NCBI GenBank assembly: GCA_045595785.1
Contig: JAZOBE010000019.1
Location: forward strand, 1 to 35,462
Direction: 5' to 3'
Length of the DNA stretch: 35,462 bases
DNA from: SFLA01 sp045595785
GTDB lineage: Bacteria; Bacillota; Clostridia; Oscillospirales; CAG-382
The notes under the pieces are model-generated. The model was not told the origin of the DNA, ran no database searches, and saw nothing but the letters and a program-made list of their open reading frames with translations. Position numbers and translations under genes: made by a program. Shown here piece by piece: positions 14,211 through 23,367 of this stretch; the stretch's first letter is position 1, and each line of letters starts with the position of its first letter.

Positions 14211-16568
14211 TTATTTCTTCTTTTTAACCAGTGTAATAACAATTGCCGCAATTACAACTGCCGCACAGGCACCGATAAGCATCGGTAGCACCATACCGTT
14301 TTTGGAATTCTCTTGTTGTGAAACGTCACCGCTAACCGCGCTCTGTTCACTGCTTTGGTCAGAGACTTCCTCTGTGTCTGAAATCTCGGGCAAAACAAAA
14401 TCTCTGTCCTTTTCAAGCTTTTTGATCTTTTCGGCAGTCAAAAGATATTCGTTCACCGCTTTGTACCAGTCAGTATCCTTATAATCTTTTAACACATCCA
14501 TAGACAGTCCGTCCTTGAAGGAAGCGGCTGTGCCTTCGGTAATATATCCGTATTCTGCCGCTTTCTCAACCTTTTTTACAGCGGTATTTATGCATTCCTC
14601 TGCAGCTTTTTCGGGCTCATAGGTGGGAGATATCGCAGAAAGCGCAAACACGGATTCGTTAAGATACTTATCGTATCTGTGGCTGAAGTATGCGCTCAAT
14701 TCGAAAAATCCTATACCGTCTGCTCCAAAGGTACGGGTCTCCAACACCTGTTTAAGCTGTTCGTCCTTTGAGAAGGACATGTAAGAGCCGCTGCCTTCGA
14801 TGAGATAATAATCAGCATCAAACGAAGAAAAGTATTGTGTCTGTGACGCCATAATTCCCGTAGCATAGGACATAGGGTATATGGCATCAACAATTCCGCT
14901 TTCTATCCAAGCTTTTCCGTTCTGGCAGTAGGTCTGAAGATAATTATAGTCTGCCGCAAGACAAGCAGAAAGATATATATCGGGACGAAGCTTATCCACA
15001 AGCTCGTTTATCTGTCCCACCCGCTTTGTAACAACACTTGCTTTGAAATTGACCCAATCGTTCCAATTCTTGTGTCCGCTGCCTTGCTTGGCTATCTGGT
15101 CTACCACGCTTGCGGATATACCGGTCGCTTCCTCAAATGCCGCCTTGGTGATATCATCATAACCGTAATCGGTATTTCCGTCATAGTAAGGGTATCTTAT
15201 GTAGTCAAGCTGTAATCCGTCTATATCGTAATGTGTAAGCAGATATTCAACGAAGGTAAGCAGGTAATCAAAATATTCGTCGTTGGCAGGGGAGTAAAAC
15301 AGCTTGCTTTCGCCTTCCTCGCCGTTGTTTGTGGCTGTTATCCATTCATCCTTGTAAAATGCTTTGGAGTTGTGGAACACGGGCATGCAAACCACCAGCT
15401 CAATACCGTTTTCCTTGCAAACCTTTATGTATTCAGCAAGCAGGTCAAACCCTCTTAATGATGCCTTTTGACTGAAGGGAAAGCTTTCGGGCAGGGGAAT
15501 AATGGTTCCGTAGCTATTCTGTACACCGAGACAAAGCTGGTTTATACCGTTTTCCTTAAGCTTTTTAACCGTTTCCGCAACACCCTCGGCGTTCTTTTCA
15601 AGAGGCTCATACCAGACGCCGCGAACTTCAACGGTCTTGGATTCATACAAGTCTGCATACGCCTTCTTAACAAGCATATCCAACTCTTCCTGTCCGCCTA
15701 TGGTATCCAGCGGATTTTCCGAAATATACGCTTCAACGGCATTTATACGCTTTTCAGCTTCTGCAGTATCAATCAGTCTGCATTCGCTTTTTGCTTTTTC
15801 GAACTCTTCTTTTAGTCCGTCAGCAACGATACCCGCTCTTCTTTTTATGGCATCGGTATCGTAATCAATGGTGACCGATTTTTTGTCTGCGGATATCTTA
15901 CACACCGCACCTTCAATACCGTGGGAACGGAGCATAAGAATGTCTGCCGGTTCAATAACCGATATTACGTAGCCGCCGTCGGGTACCGTGTTGTCGTTTC
16001 CTCCTGCGGAGATTATATAACCGTCTGCAGATACGCACACTTCATAACCATATCCGTTTGTACCGGTCTTGGTTCCGCTTTTATTATAGATAATAACGGT
16101 ATTTGCATATCTCACCGCATTAAAACCCGTAACGTTAAGAGAAACGCTGAAGGTTATGGGGAAGCTGTCCGTATCCGATACCATTACACGCATGGTAACG
16201 CTGTCAAACCGAACGTAATCACCTATCTTTACGTTTTCTTTAAGCCAATCCACTTTTATTCCCGTTGCGGAAACAACCATGCCGCCCTCGGGAATTGAAA
16301 GGTCTTTGCCTTTAATATCTCCGCCTTCAATAATCTCGGTGCAAACACCGTTTGCGTCAATAATACAGTTGTGTCCGTACTCGTTCTGTCCGGTGGTAGG
16401 AATATCCTTGTATACTACCAGCAGATCTGCCCAACGAGTAACGTTTATACCGTCTGCTACAGTGGTCTTTACCTCATTTTCCGCTAACGGAGCTAAAGTG
16501 AACATCCCGAATACTATCGTTAAAGCCAATAAAGAAAGCAATAAACGTTTAAGCAAATGTGTTTTCAT
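14211..16568 (-). CDS. membrane-anchored GHL10-type glycoside-hydrolase-like protein
   Basis: A 785-aa surface protein. It has an N-terminal signal peptide (LLKRLLLSLLALTIVFGMF...APLAENE), then two copies of the module also seen in the 11477 protein (EYGHNCII...IPEGGMVVSATG and GYGYEVCVSADG...VPDGGYVIS). A helical linker leads to the TIM barrel from about 313 (VRGVWYEPLEKNAEGV) with LVVCMPVFHN and DGLQLDYIRYP near 448. A Ser/Gln/Glu-rich stretch precedes a C-terminal transmembrane helix and KKKK, which anchors it to the membrane. No LPxTG motif is present. AAAGGA lies 9 nt before ATG 16568; an in-frame TTG 18 nt upstream overlaps that site and was rejected. It probably acts on an extracellular glycan. 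Confidence 0.88.
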   Translation of the reverse strand: MKTHLLKRLLLSLLALTIVFGMFTLAPLAENEVKTTVADGINVTRWADLLVVYKDIPTTGQNEYGHNCIIDANGVCTEIIEGGDIKGKDLSIPEGGMVVSATGIKVDWLKENVKIGDYVRFDSVTMRVMVSDTDSFPITFSVSLNVTGFNAVRYANTVIIYNKSGTKTGTNGYGYEVCVSADGYIISAGGNDNTVPDGGYVISVIEPADILMLRSHGIEGAVCKISADKKSVTIDYDTDAIKRRAGIVADGLKEEFEKAKSECRLIDTAEAEKRINAVEAYISENPLDTIGGQEELDMLVKKAYADLYESKTVEVRGVWYEPLEKNAEGVAETVKKLKENGINQLCLGVQNSYGTIIPLPESFPFSQKASLRGFDLLAEYIKVCKENGIELVVCMPVFHNSKAFYKDEWITATNNGEEGESKLFYSPANDEYFDYLLTFVEYLLTHYDIDGLQLDYIRYPYYDGNTDYGYDDITKAAFEEATGISASVVDQIAKQGSGHKNWNDWVNFKASVVTKRVGQINELVDKLRPDIYLSACLAADYNYLQTYCQNGKAWIESGIVDAIYPMSYATGIMASQTQYFSSFDADYYLIEGSGSYMSFSKDEQLKQVLETRTFGADGIGFFELSAYFSHRYDKYLNESVFALSAISPTYEPEKAAEECINTAVKKVEKAAEYGYITEGTAASFKDGLSMDVLKDYKDTDWYKAVNEYLLTAEKIKKLEKDRDFVLPEISDTEEVSDQSSEQSAVSGDVSQQENSKNGMVLPMLIGACAAVVIAAIVITLVKKKK

Positions 16569-16598
16569 AAATGCATTTCCTTTCAATTTATTGAAATA

Positions 16599-16627
16599 AG
16601 ATTACAATATATTCTCGGCATTGTCAA
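16599..16627 (-). promoter_or_regulatory. sigma-A promoter of the reverse GHL10 gene
   Basis: On the reverse strand, TTGACA (16622-16627), a 17-bp spacer and TAATCT (16599-16604), 31 bp before the start codon. Confidence 0.75.
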
Positions 16628-16655
16628 TAAAAACGCAGGCAGTTTTAGCAAATTG

Positions 16656-16684
16656 TTGCAAAATAAAAATAATTGTGTTATACT
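16656..16684 (+). promoter_or_regulatory. sigma-A promoter of trkA-trkH
   Basis: TTGCAA (16656-16661), a 17-bp spacer and TATACT (16679-16684). A leader of about 40 nt ends in AAAGGAGA before the trkA ATG. Confidence 0.75.
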
Positions 16685-16729
16685 CTATGTACTTGTTTTC
16701 ATATTTTTTGTTAAATCAAAGGAGACAGT

Positions 16730-18088
16730 ATGAACATTATCATTGCCGGAGACGGCACAGTTGGTTCAAATATAGCAAAACAGCTTTCTGCTGAGGGACA
16801 TGACCTTACTGTTATTGACCAAGACGGGCAGGTGCTTGAGTCTACCGTTGAGCATTATGACGTTATGGCAATCAAGGGTAACTGTGCCTCTATGTCAGTA
16901 CTTAAGGAAGCCAAGATCGACAGCGCGGACCTGCTTATCGCCGCCACCAATGCGGATGAGATAAATCTGCTGTGTTGTACCACAGCTCACGGCATGAATC
17001 CGAAGCTTCATACGATTGCTCGCATACGTAATCCCGAGTATACCGAGCAAATATATGAAATGCACGATGTTTTCGGGCTTTCTCTTGTGGTTAACCCTGA
17101 AAAGCAAACGGCGGTTGAAATAGAGCGTCTGCTTAAATATCCCGGATTTTCCCAGCGTGATACCTTTGCAAAAGGTAAGGCAGAGATAGTTGAACTTCGC
17201 GTGGATAAAGACAGCAAGCTTTGTAACGTTCCTCTTACCCAGCTTAATTCTGTGGTAAAGTGTAACGTGCTTATCTGTGCCGTGCTTCGTAACGGAAAAG
17301 CCTTTGCTCCCAACGGTTCCTTTGTTATTGCTGAAGGGGACAGGCTGTTCTTTACAGCACCCACAAACAATTTGGCAAAGCTGCTTAAAAATCTGGGCGT
17401 TATATCCCGCCGCGTGCGCAGCGTTATGCTTGTGGGCGGCGGCAAGGTGTGTTATTATCTGGCACAGCTTTTGGTAAAAGACGGTATGTCTGTGCGTATT
17501 ATCGAGCAAGATACCGAGCGTTGCCGTCATCTTGCGGAGTACCTGCCTGATGTCGATGTATTTATGGGTAATGGTACGGAGCTTGAGGTTCTGGAGAGTG
17601 AGGGGATTGATGATTGCGATGCGCTGGTAACGCTTACCGGAATTGATGAGCTTAATATGATTATCTCTTTGTACGGAAACAGCAAACAAGTTCCCAATGT
17701 AATAACCAAACTTAACAGCGTGGAAAATCGCACCATAATAGATAACCTTTCTTTACGGAGTGTGGTATGTCCTAAAGAATTGTGCTGTGAAACCATTACC
17801 CGTTATGTCAGAGCTATGCAGAACCAATCGGGAGCTGCGATATCTGTCCATGCTATTGCGGACGGTCAGGCTGAAGCCGTTGAGTTTCTGGTTGAAAAGG
17901 ATACGCCTTTCTGCGGCGTTCCTCTCAAGGAGGTACGAACAAAAGATAACGTGCTTATATCCAGTATAACTAATGGCTCAAAGACGGTTATCCCCAACGG
18001 TGATTCCGTATATAAGGCAGGGGATATTATCGTAATTGTGTCAAGCGGACGCGGTGTAATACGTCAGCTTAACGACATTTTTGCATAA
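16730..18088 (+). CDS. trkA: Trk potassium uptake regulatory subunit TrkA
   Basis: A 452-aa cytoplasmic gating subunit that binds NAD(H) or ATP and controls the TrkH potassium channel. It has the full double RCK layout. The first Rossmann RCK-N begins with IIAGDGTVGSNIA (residues 4-16), followed by an RCK-C ending near LAKLLKNLG. The second Rossmann domain begins near 231 with MLVGGGKVCYYLAQLL, with IIEQDTERC at its ribose-binding strand, and is followed by a second RCK-C (VEFLVEKDTPFCGVPL...). The length matches standard TrkA (about 450 aa). It is followed after 10 nt by trkH. Confidence 0.95.
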   Translation: MNIIIAGDGTVGSNIAKQLSAEGHDLTVIDQDGQVLESTVEHYDVMAIKGNCASMSVLKEAKIDSADLLIAATNADEINLLCCTTAHGMNPKLHTIARIRNPEYTEQIYEMHDVFGLSLVVNPEKQTAVEIERLLKYPGFSQRDTFAKGKAEIVELRVDKDSKLCNVPLTQLNSVVKCNVLICAVLRNGKAFAPNGSFVIAEGDRLFFTAPTNNLAKLLKNLGVISRRVRSVMLVGGGKVCYYLAQLLVKDGMSVRIIEQDTERCRHLAEYLPDVDVFMGNGTELEVLESEGIDDCDALVTLTGIDELNMIISLYGNSKQVPNVITKLNSVENRTIIDNLSLRSVVCPKELCCETITRYVRAMQNQSGAAISVHAIADGQAEAVEFLVEKDTPFCGVPLKEVRTKDNVLISSITNGSKTVIPNGDSVYKAGDIIVIVSSGRGVIRQLNDIFA

Positions 18089-18098
18089 GAGAGTAGCT

Positions 18099-19538
18099 AT
18101 GAATTACAAAATGATGGGATTGTTTACGTCCCGAATTCTCACTTTGGAAGCGCTGTTTATGGTTCCTGCGCTGTTGATAAGCGTTTTTTGTAAAGAATCT
18201 TCCGCTTCCGTAGGCTTTTTAATTACAATGGGAATAATTCTGGCTGTTGCGGGCGTGCTTTATCTTTTGTGCCGCGGTGCTTCCAGCATTTTGCGCGCAA
18301 AAGAAGGCGTTGTGTGCGTAGGTATAAGCTGGCTTGTGCTCAGTTTGCTGGGATGCTTGCCGTTTTGCATTTCCGGAGAGATTCCTTCGTATATAGATGC
18401 GTTGTTTGAAATGGTATCCGGATTTACTACCACCGGAGCCTCTATCGTCCCCAACGTTGAAGAGCTTTCAAAGGGAATACTGTATTGGCGAAGCTTCAGC
18501 CATTGGCTGGGCGGCATGGGTGTGCTGGTATTCGTTTTGGCTTTCGTTCCCGCAAGCGGAAGCGTTCATCTTCTCCGAGCAGAAAGCCCGGGACCGGAGG
18601 TAAGCAAGCTGGTCCCCAAAATGAAAAACAGCTCTATCATCCTTTATGCGATGTATATTATACTGTCTGTTGTTAATCTTATTTTTCTGCTTGCCGGCGG
18701 AATGCCTCTTTTTGACGCAGTGTGTACTATGTTTGGCACCGCAGGTACAGGCGGCTTTGGCATCAGGGCGGACAGCATGGCAAGCTATAGTCATTACATC
18801 CAGAACGTAACTACGGTGTTTATGCTGCTGTTCGGCGTGAATTTCGGCTGTTACTATCTTATTTTGCTTAAACGCTTAAAGTCTTTTTTCCGCGATTCGG
18901 AATTAAGAGTATATATAGGTATCGTAGTAGCAAGCGTGGCGGTCATATCGGTCAATATTTATAATATCTACGGTAATATATGGGATACCCTCCGTCATTC
19001 GGCGTTTCAGGTGTCCAGTATTATCACTACCACCGGTTTCGCTACTGCCGATTTCAACCTTTGGCCGCCTTTGTCAAAAGCGGTATTGCTTTGCCTTATG
19101 CTTGTAGGCGCATGTGCCGGAAGTACCGGCGGCGGTCTTAAGTGTATACGCTTTTTGCTTTTGCTCAAGGGAGTTAAACGCAGTGTGCAACAGGTGCTTC
19201 ACCCCCGAAAAGTCATTGCGGTCCGCAGTAACGGAAACACTGTTGACGAAAACACAATGCGAGGTGTTAATTCCTATTTAGTCGCATATTCACTTATATT
19301 GGTGTTGAGCTTTTTGCTTGTGTCAATAGACGGACTTTCGGTAGAAACCAACATTTCGGCAGTCATCGCATGCTTTAACAATATCGGCCCCGGACTTGAC
19401 GCTACAGGTCCTATGAGCAATTATGCTTCTTACAGCATTTTTTCGAAGCTTGTGCTTATTCTGGATATGCTTGCGGGAAGATTGGAGATTTTTCCCATAC
19501 TTGCACTTTTACCTCTCTCCACTTGGAAACGCAGTTAA
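18099..19538 (+). CDS. trkH: Trk potassium channel/transporter subunit TrkH
   Basis: A 479-aa integral membrane potassium uptake protein with four membrane-pore-membrane repeats. Selectivity-filter and pore segments are visible as SGFTTTGASI, FGTAGTGGFG, SSIITTTGFATADF and a last, weaker one at NNIGPGL. The family motif SHWLGGMGVLVF follows the first pore. The conserved GACAGSTGGGLKCIR segment lies before the final helices. The ATG at 18099 follows the trkA stop with an AGAGAG site; an upstream in-frame TTG overlaps trkA. TrkA (upstream) is its regulatory partner. Confidence 0.95.
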   Translation: MNYKMMGLFTSRILTLEALFMVPALLISVFCKESSASVGFLITMGIILAVAGVLYLLCRGASSILRAKEGVVCVGISWLVLSLLGCLPFCISGEIPSYIDALFEMVSGFTTTGASIVPNVEELSKGILYWRSFSHWLGGMGVLVFVLAFVPASGSVHLLRAESPGPEVSKLVPKMKNSSIILYAMYIILSVVNLIFLLAGGMPLFDAVCTMFGTAGTGGFGIRADSMASYSHYIQNVTTVFMLLFGVNFGCYYLILLKRLKSFFRDSELRVYIGIVVASVAVISVNIYNIYGNIWDTLRHSAFQVSSIITTTGFATADFNLWPPLSKAVLLCLMLVGACAGSTGGGLKCIRFLLLLKGVKRSVQQVLHPRKVIAVRSNGNTVDENTMRGVNSYLVAYSLILVLSFLLVSIDGLSVETNISAVIACFNNIGPGLDATGPMSNYASYSIFSKLVLILDMLAGRLEIFPILALLPLSTWKRS

Positions 19539-19544
19539 CATTTT

Positions 19545-19577
19545 CCCCGTAAACACTTTTGTTTACGGGGATTTTTA
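19545..19577 (+). terminator. terminator of trkA-trkH
   Basis: CCCCGTAAAC (19545-19554) pairs with GTTTACGGGG (19561-19570) around ACTTTT, followed by ATTTTTAT. Confidence 0.9.
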
Positions 19578-19589
19578 TGCGTTTTGATG

Positions 19590-19618
19590 TAGACAAAACC
19601 TATGTACTGTGATATAAT
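19590..19618 (+). promoter_or_regulatory. sigma-A promoter of the ABC exporter operon
   Basis: TAGACA (19590-19595), a 17-bp spacer and a perfect TATAAT (19613-19618). The leader of about 35 nt contains GGGAGGG before the ATG at 19658. Confidence 0.75.
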
Positions 19619-19657
19619 GAATTAAATTGTCATTTAACCTACGGGAGGGATGCTATT

Positions 19658-21436
19658 ATGATATTCGGTAAGCATATAAACAGGTATTATATCAAATATG
19701 CTGCTTGGCTGCTGTTGGGTCTTCTTTCACTTATTGTGGTTGACTATGCCCAGCTTATGGTGCCTGAGCTTTACCGTATGGTAGTTAACGGTATGGATAC
19801 CGGTCTGGTGGAATTCCAGGGTGCGGTTACCGCATTTGATATGGATTTTCTGCTTGACCATATATGTCTGCCTTTGGCGTTCATTATCGTTGCGTTGGTG
19901 TTTGGCAGATTTTTGTGGCGTATATGTCTTTTCGGTGCCGCAATCAAGGTGGAGACGGACATACGCAACAGTATGTTTGACCACGCCAAGGATCTTTCCC
20001 GTCAGTATTATCAGGTAAACAAGGTCGGCGATCTGATGAGCCTTTTCACCAACGATCTTGAAACTGTGCAGGAATGCTTCGGCTCCGGCGTTCTTATGTT
20101 TTTTGATGCGCTGTTCCTCGGCGGACTTTCCTTTATAAAAATGCTTCGTATGAATCCCGTTATGACCGGGCTTTCAATGATTCCCATGGTGCTTCTTCTT
20201 GCCGTAAGCAGTCTTATCGGCAGTTATATGATGAAAAAATGGGAGATACGTCAGGCGGCGTTCTCCAAGCTTTCGGATTTTTCTCAGGAAAGCTTTTCGG
20301 GTATCGCAGTAATAAAGGCGTTTGTAAAAGAGGGCAAGGAGCTTTGGGCTTTCAAAGCACTTAACAAGGAAAACGAAGAAGCAAATATTGCCTTTACCCG
20401 CGCTTCCGTTTTGCTGAGAATTCTTGTAACTCTGTTTGTTGAGTCTGTGGTTTGTGTCATTCTCGGATACGGCGGTTATCTGGTGTATATCGACGTATTC
20501 AACGCAGGTCAGCTTATTGAATTTATCGGATACTTCACCAGTATCGTATGGCCCATAATGGCGGTTTCCGAGCTTATTGACCTCTCCTCCCGCGGCAAAG
20601 CATCACTTAAGCGTATAAGCGAATTGCTGGACGCTCCCGTTGACGTTGTCGACAAAGCGGGCGTTGTGGATATCGGCGAAATGAAGGGCGATATTGAGTT
20701 CCGTAACCTTTCCTTCCGTTATCCCGACGGTGAGTTTGATGCACTTTCTAACGTATCATTCAAGATAAACGCAGGCGAGAACGTGGGTATCGTAGGTAAG
20801 ACGGGAAGCGGAAAAACTACGATAGTTGACCTTATTCTTCGTACTTATAATGTGGACGATGGTAGTCTGTTTATTGACGGTAAGGACGTTAATTCCGTTA
20901 CCATCCGTTCTGTCCGCAACGGCTGTGCTTACGTTCCTCAGGATAATTTCCTGTTCAGTGATACTATTGCCTCCAACATCGCATTCGGTGTGGATGAGTA
21001 TGATGAAAACGCTGTTTCTCAAGCAGCCAAGTATGCTGATGTAGACGGAAATATCCGCGAGTTTTCCGAAGGATATGAAACCGTGCTGGGCGAGCGCGGT
21101 GTTACCGTTTCCGGCGGTCAAAAGCAGAGAATTTCTATTGCCCGCGCGCTTATGCGTAATTCACCGGTGCTTATTCTTGATGATTCGGTTTCCGCTGTAG
21201 ATACCAAGACCGAAAAAGCAATTCTTGAGAATCTCCGTGCTACCCGCAAGGGAAAGACCACCTTGCTCATTGCACATAGAATATCCACCATCCGTGAAAT
21301 GGATAAAATAATTTTTGTGGAGGACGGCACGGTTGCCGCTGTCGGAACTCACGATCATCTTTATGAGACCAACTCGGATTATCGTAAGATGGTAGACCTT
21401 CAGAAGCTTGAAGAGGAGGGTGAACACAATGCGTGA
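19658..21436 (+). CDS. ABC exporter half-transporter, degenerate-site subunit
   Basis: A 592-aa half-transporter with six predicted membrane helices (residues 1-310) and a C-terminal nucleotide-binding domain. Walker A is GKTGSGKT (about 379-386), the Q-loop YVPQDNF, the signature VSGGQKQR (near 483), Walker B VLILDD and the H-loop IAHRIS (near 537). The residue after the Walker B Asp is Asp (D508 region) instead of the catalytic Glu, the mark of the inactive ATP site in heterodimeric exporters such as TM287/288, BmrCD and LmrCD. The partner follows with an 8-nt overlap. It probably exports drugs or lipids; the substrate is unknown. Confidence 0.92.
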   Translation: MIFGKHINRYYIKYAAWLLLGLLSLIVVDYAQLMVPELYRMVVNGMDTGLVEFQGAVTAFDMDFLLDHICLPLAFIIVALVFGRFLWRICLFGAAIKVETDIRNSMFDHAKDLSRQYYQVNKVGDLMSLFTNDLETVQECFGSGVLMFFDALFLGGLSFIKMLRMNPVMTGLSMIPMVLLLAVSSLIGSYMMKKWEIRQAAFSKLSDFSQESFSGIAVIKAFVKEGKELWAFKALNKENEEANIAFTRASVLLRILVTLFVESVVCVILGYGGYLVYIDVFNAGQLIEFIGYFTSIVWPIMAVSELIDLSSRGKASLKRISELLDAPVDVVDKAGVVDIGEMKGDIEFRNLSFRYPDGEFDALSNVSFKINAGENVGIVGKTGSGKTTIVDLILRTYNVDDGSLFIDGKDVNSVTIRSVRNGCAYVPQDNFLFSDTIASNIAFGVDEYDENAVSQAAKYADVDGNIREFSEGYETVLGERGVTVSGGQKQRISIARALMRNSPVLILDDSVSAVDTKTEKAILENLRATRKGKTTLLIAHRISTIREMDKIIFVEDGTVAAVGTHDHLYETNSDYRKMVDLQKLEEEGEHNA

Positions 21437-23315
21437 ATATTTTCCTCTTTTGGTGGTAGGCGCAGTTATCGGCGTATTTACGTTGATATTCGTCATCGCT
21501 TATATGCTTATGAAAAACAAAAAAGAAGCTATCGGATTTGACCGTAATATGAAGGATGGCGAGATAATAAAACGCCTCTTGGTATATGCCCGTCCTCACT
21601 GGGCGTCCTTCCTTCTGGCGCTTATTATAATGCTTCTTTCTATTTCTTACGATATCATCGCGCCTCTTTTGGTTGGTGATATCCAAAAGCTTGTAGTCGG
21701 AGATTTTGAGCTTTCCGCATTGTTTGTGCGTGTTGCAGTGTATGCGGCAACTCTTGCAATCTCTATGCTGTGCACCTATTTCCAGGCGATAATTCTCCAA
21801 AAAACGGGACAGAAGATACTTTCCACCCTTCGTCAGGATTTGTTTATACACATAGAAAGCCTGTCTCATAATCAGCTCAACAAGATACCCGTAGGTAAGC
21901 TGGTAACCCGCGTTACTAACGATACGAACGCTATTTCCATGATGTTTACACATATTCTCGTGACCATGGTAAAGAACGTGTTTGTCATTCTGGGTGTGCT
22001 TACCGCAATGTTTTTCCTTAACTATGAGCTCACCATAATGGTACTTTGCTTTGTACCCTTCGTGGTGCTGTTCACCTGGATATTCCGTAAGTTCTCCCGT
22101 AAGGCTTACCGTGAGGTAAAGGACGGAACTACAGATATCAACACTTATCTTTCCGAAAATCTTTCAGGCATAAAGATAACCCAGATATTTAACCGCGAAG
22201 ACCGCAAAATGCAGGACTTTCTCGGTAAAAGCTTAAAGCTTCGTAAGGCAAAGCAAAAGCAGATCTTTGTTTTCGGAGTATTCCGCCCTATGGTGTATAT
22301 GCTGTACATTTCCTCGGTTTTGTGCTTGCTTTATCTCGGCGGTAAAGGATATATACAACAGACCGAATTTCTCGGTCAGGTGTTAACTGCGGACGTGCTG
22401 GTTACCTTCTATATGTATATATCCAAGTTCTTCAACCCCATTCAGACCTTGGCAGAGCAGTTCAACATGCTTCAGTCGGCGTTCGCTTCTGCAGAAAAAA
22501 TATTCACAGTACTGGATATGGTTCCCGAGATTACCGATGAGCCCGATGCTGTCGAGCTTGATTCCATTCGTGGTGAGATAGAATTCCGTAACGTATGGTT
22601 TTGCTATAACCCCGATGAATGGGTACTCAAGGACGTTTCCTTTAAAGTTGAGGCGAGACAGACTGTGGCGTTTGTCGGTTCAACCGGCAGCGGTAAATCA
22701 ACTATACTGTCCCTCATCTGCCGAAATTATGATATTCAAAAGGGCCAGATCCTTATCGACGGTATTGATATAAAGAAGATAAAGATTTCATCTCTCCGCC
22801 GTCACTTTGGCCAGATGCTTCAGGATGTTTTCCTCTTCTCAGGAACTATCCGCAGTAATATTGTTCTTCGTGAGGACAGCTTTACCGATGATGAGGTTAT
22901 GGATTCCTGCTCATACGTAAACGCGGATTCATTTATCAACAAACTGGAGAATGGTCTTAACGAGGTGGTGCGTGAGCGAGGTAACAACTTCTCTGCAGGT
23001 CAGCGTCAGCTTCTTTCCTTTGCAAGAACCGTAATTCACCGTCCTGCCGTTATGATACTTGATGAGGCTACTGCTAATATCGATACCGAGACGGAGCTTC
23101 TTATTCAGGATTCTCTTGAAAAAATGAAGAACATCGGCACCATGCTGGTTGTTGCCCACCGTCTTTCCACCATTCAGCATTCGGATAATATAATCCTTCT
23201 CTCTCACGGTGAGATAATCGAGCAGGGCACCCATCAGGAGCTTCTTGCGCTTAAGGGCAAGTACTATCAGCTTTATACTCTTCAGTATAATAAGCAGCTT
23301 TTGCAAAACAGTTAA
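21429..23315 (+). CDS. ABC exporter half-transporter, catalytic-site subunit
   Basis: A 628-aa partner half-transporter. An extra N-terminal hydrophobic helix (residues 4-28, PLLVVGAVIGVFTLIFVIAY) precedes the six-helix membrane domain. The nucleotide-binding domain has Walker A GSTGSGKS (near 416), Q-loop GQMLQDVF, signature FSAGQRQL (near 520) and Walker B VMILDE with the catalytic Glu, then VAHRLS (near 575). The signature deviates from LSGGQ, which complements the degenerate Walker B of the upstream subunit and fits one active and one inactive site. The ATG at 21429 has GGAGGGTGA upstream; an in-frame TTG 21 nt earlier is not needed. A terminator follows. Confidence 0.93.
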   Translation: MREYFPLLVVGAVIGVFTLIFVIAYMLMKNKKEAIGFDRNMKDGEIIKRLLVYARPHWASFLLALIIMLLSISYDIIAPLLVGDIQKLVVGDFELSALFVRVAVYAATLAISMLCTYFQAIILQKTGQKILSTLRQDLFIHIESLSHNQLNKIPVGKLVTRVTNDTNAISMMFTHILVTMVKNVFVILGVLTAMFFLNYELTIMVLCFVPFVVLFTWIFRKFSRKAYREVKDGTTDINTYLSENLSGIKITQIFNREDRKMQDFLGKSLKLRKAKQKQIFVFGVFRPMVYMLYISSVLCLLYLGGKGYIQQTEFLGQVLTADVLVTFYMYISKFFNPIQTLAEQFNMLQSAFASAEKIFTVLDMVPEITDEPDAVELDSIRGEIEFRNVWFCYNPDEWVLKDVSFKVEARQTVAFVGSTGSGKSTILSLICRNYDIQKGQILIDGIDIKKIKISSLRRHFGQMLQDVFLFSGTIRSNIVLREDSFTDDEVMDSCSYVNADSFINKLENGLNEVVRERGNNFSAGQRQLLSFARTVIHRPAVMILDEATANIDTETELLIQDSLEKMKNIGTMLVVAHRLSTIQHSDNIILLSHGEIIEQGTHQELLALKGKYYQLYTLQYNKQLLQNS

Positions 23316-23335
23316 GAAATATGTAAAAATAATAA

Positions 23336-23361
23336 AGAGCAGTTCGTTTCGGAACTGCTCT
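23336..23361. terminator. bidirectional terminator between ABC exporter and HAD gene
   Basis: AGAGCAGTTC (23336-23345) pairs perfectly with GAACTGCTCT (23352-23361) around GTTTCG, between convergent genes ending at 23315 and 23368. Confidence 0.85.
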
Positions 23362-23367
23362 CTCATT

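Noticed and set aside
16895..17689. 264-codon reverse open frame inside trkA
   Set aside because: It is opposite a complete TrkA with both RCK domains and has no ribosome site.
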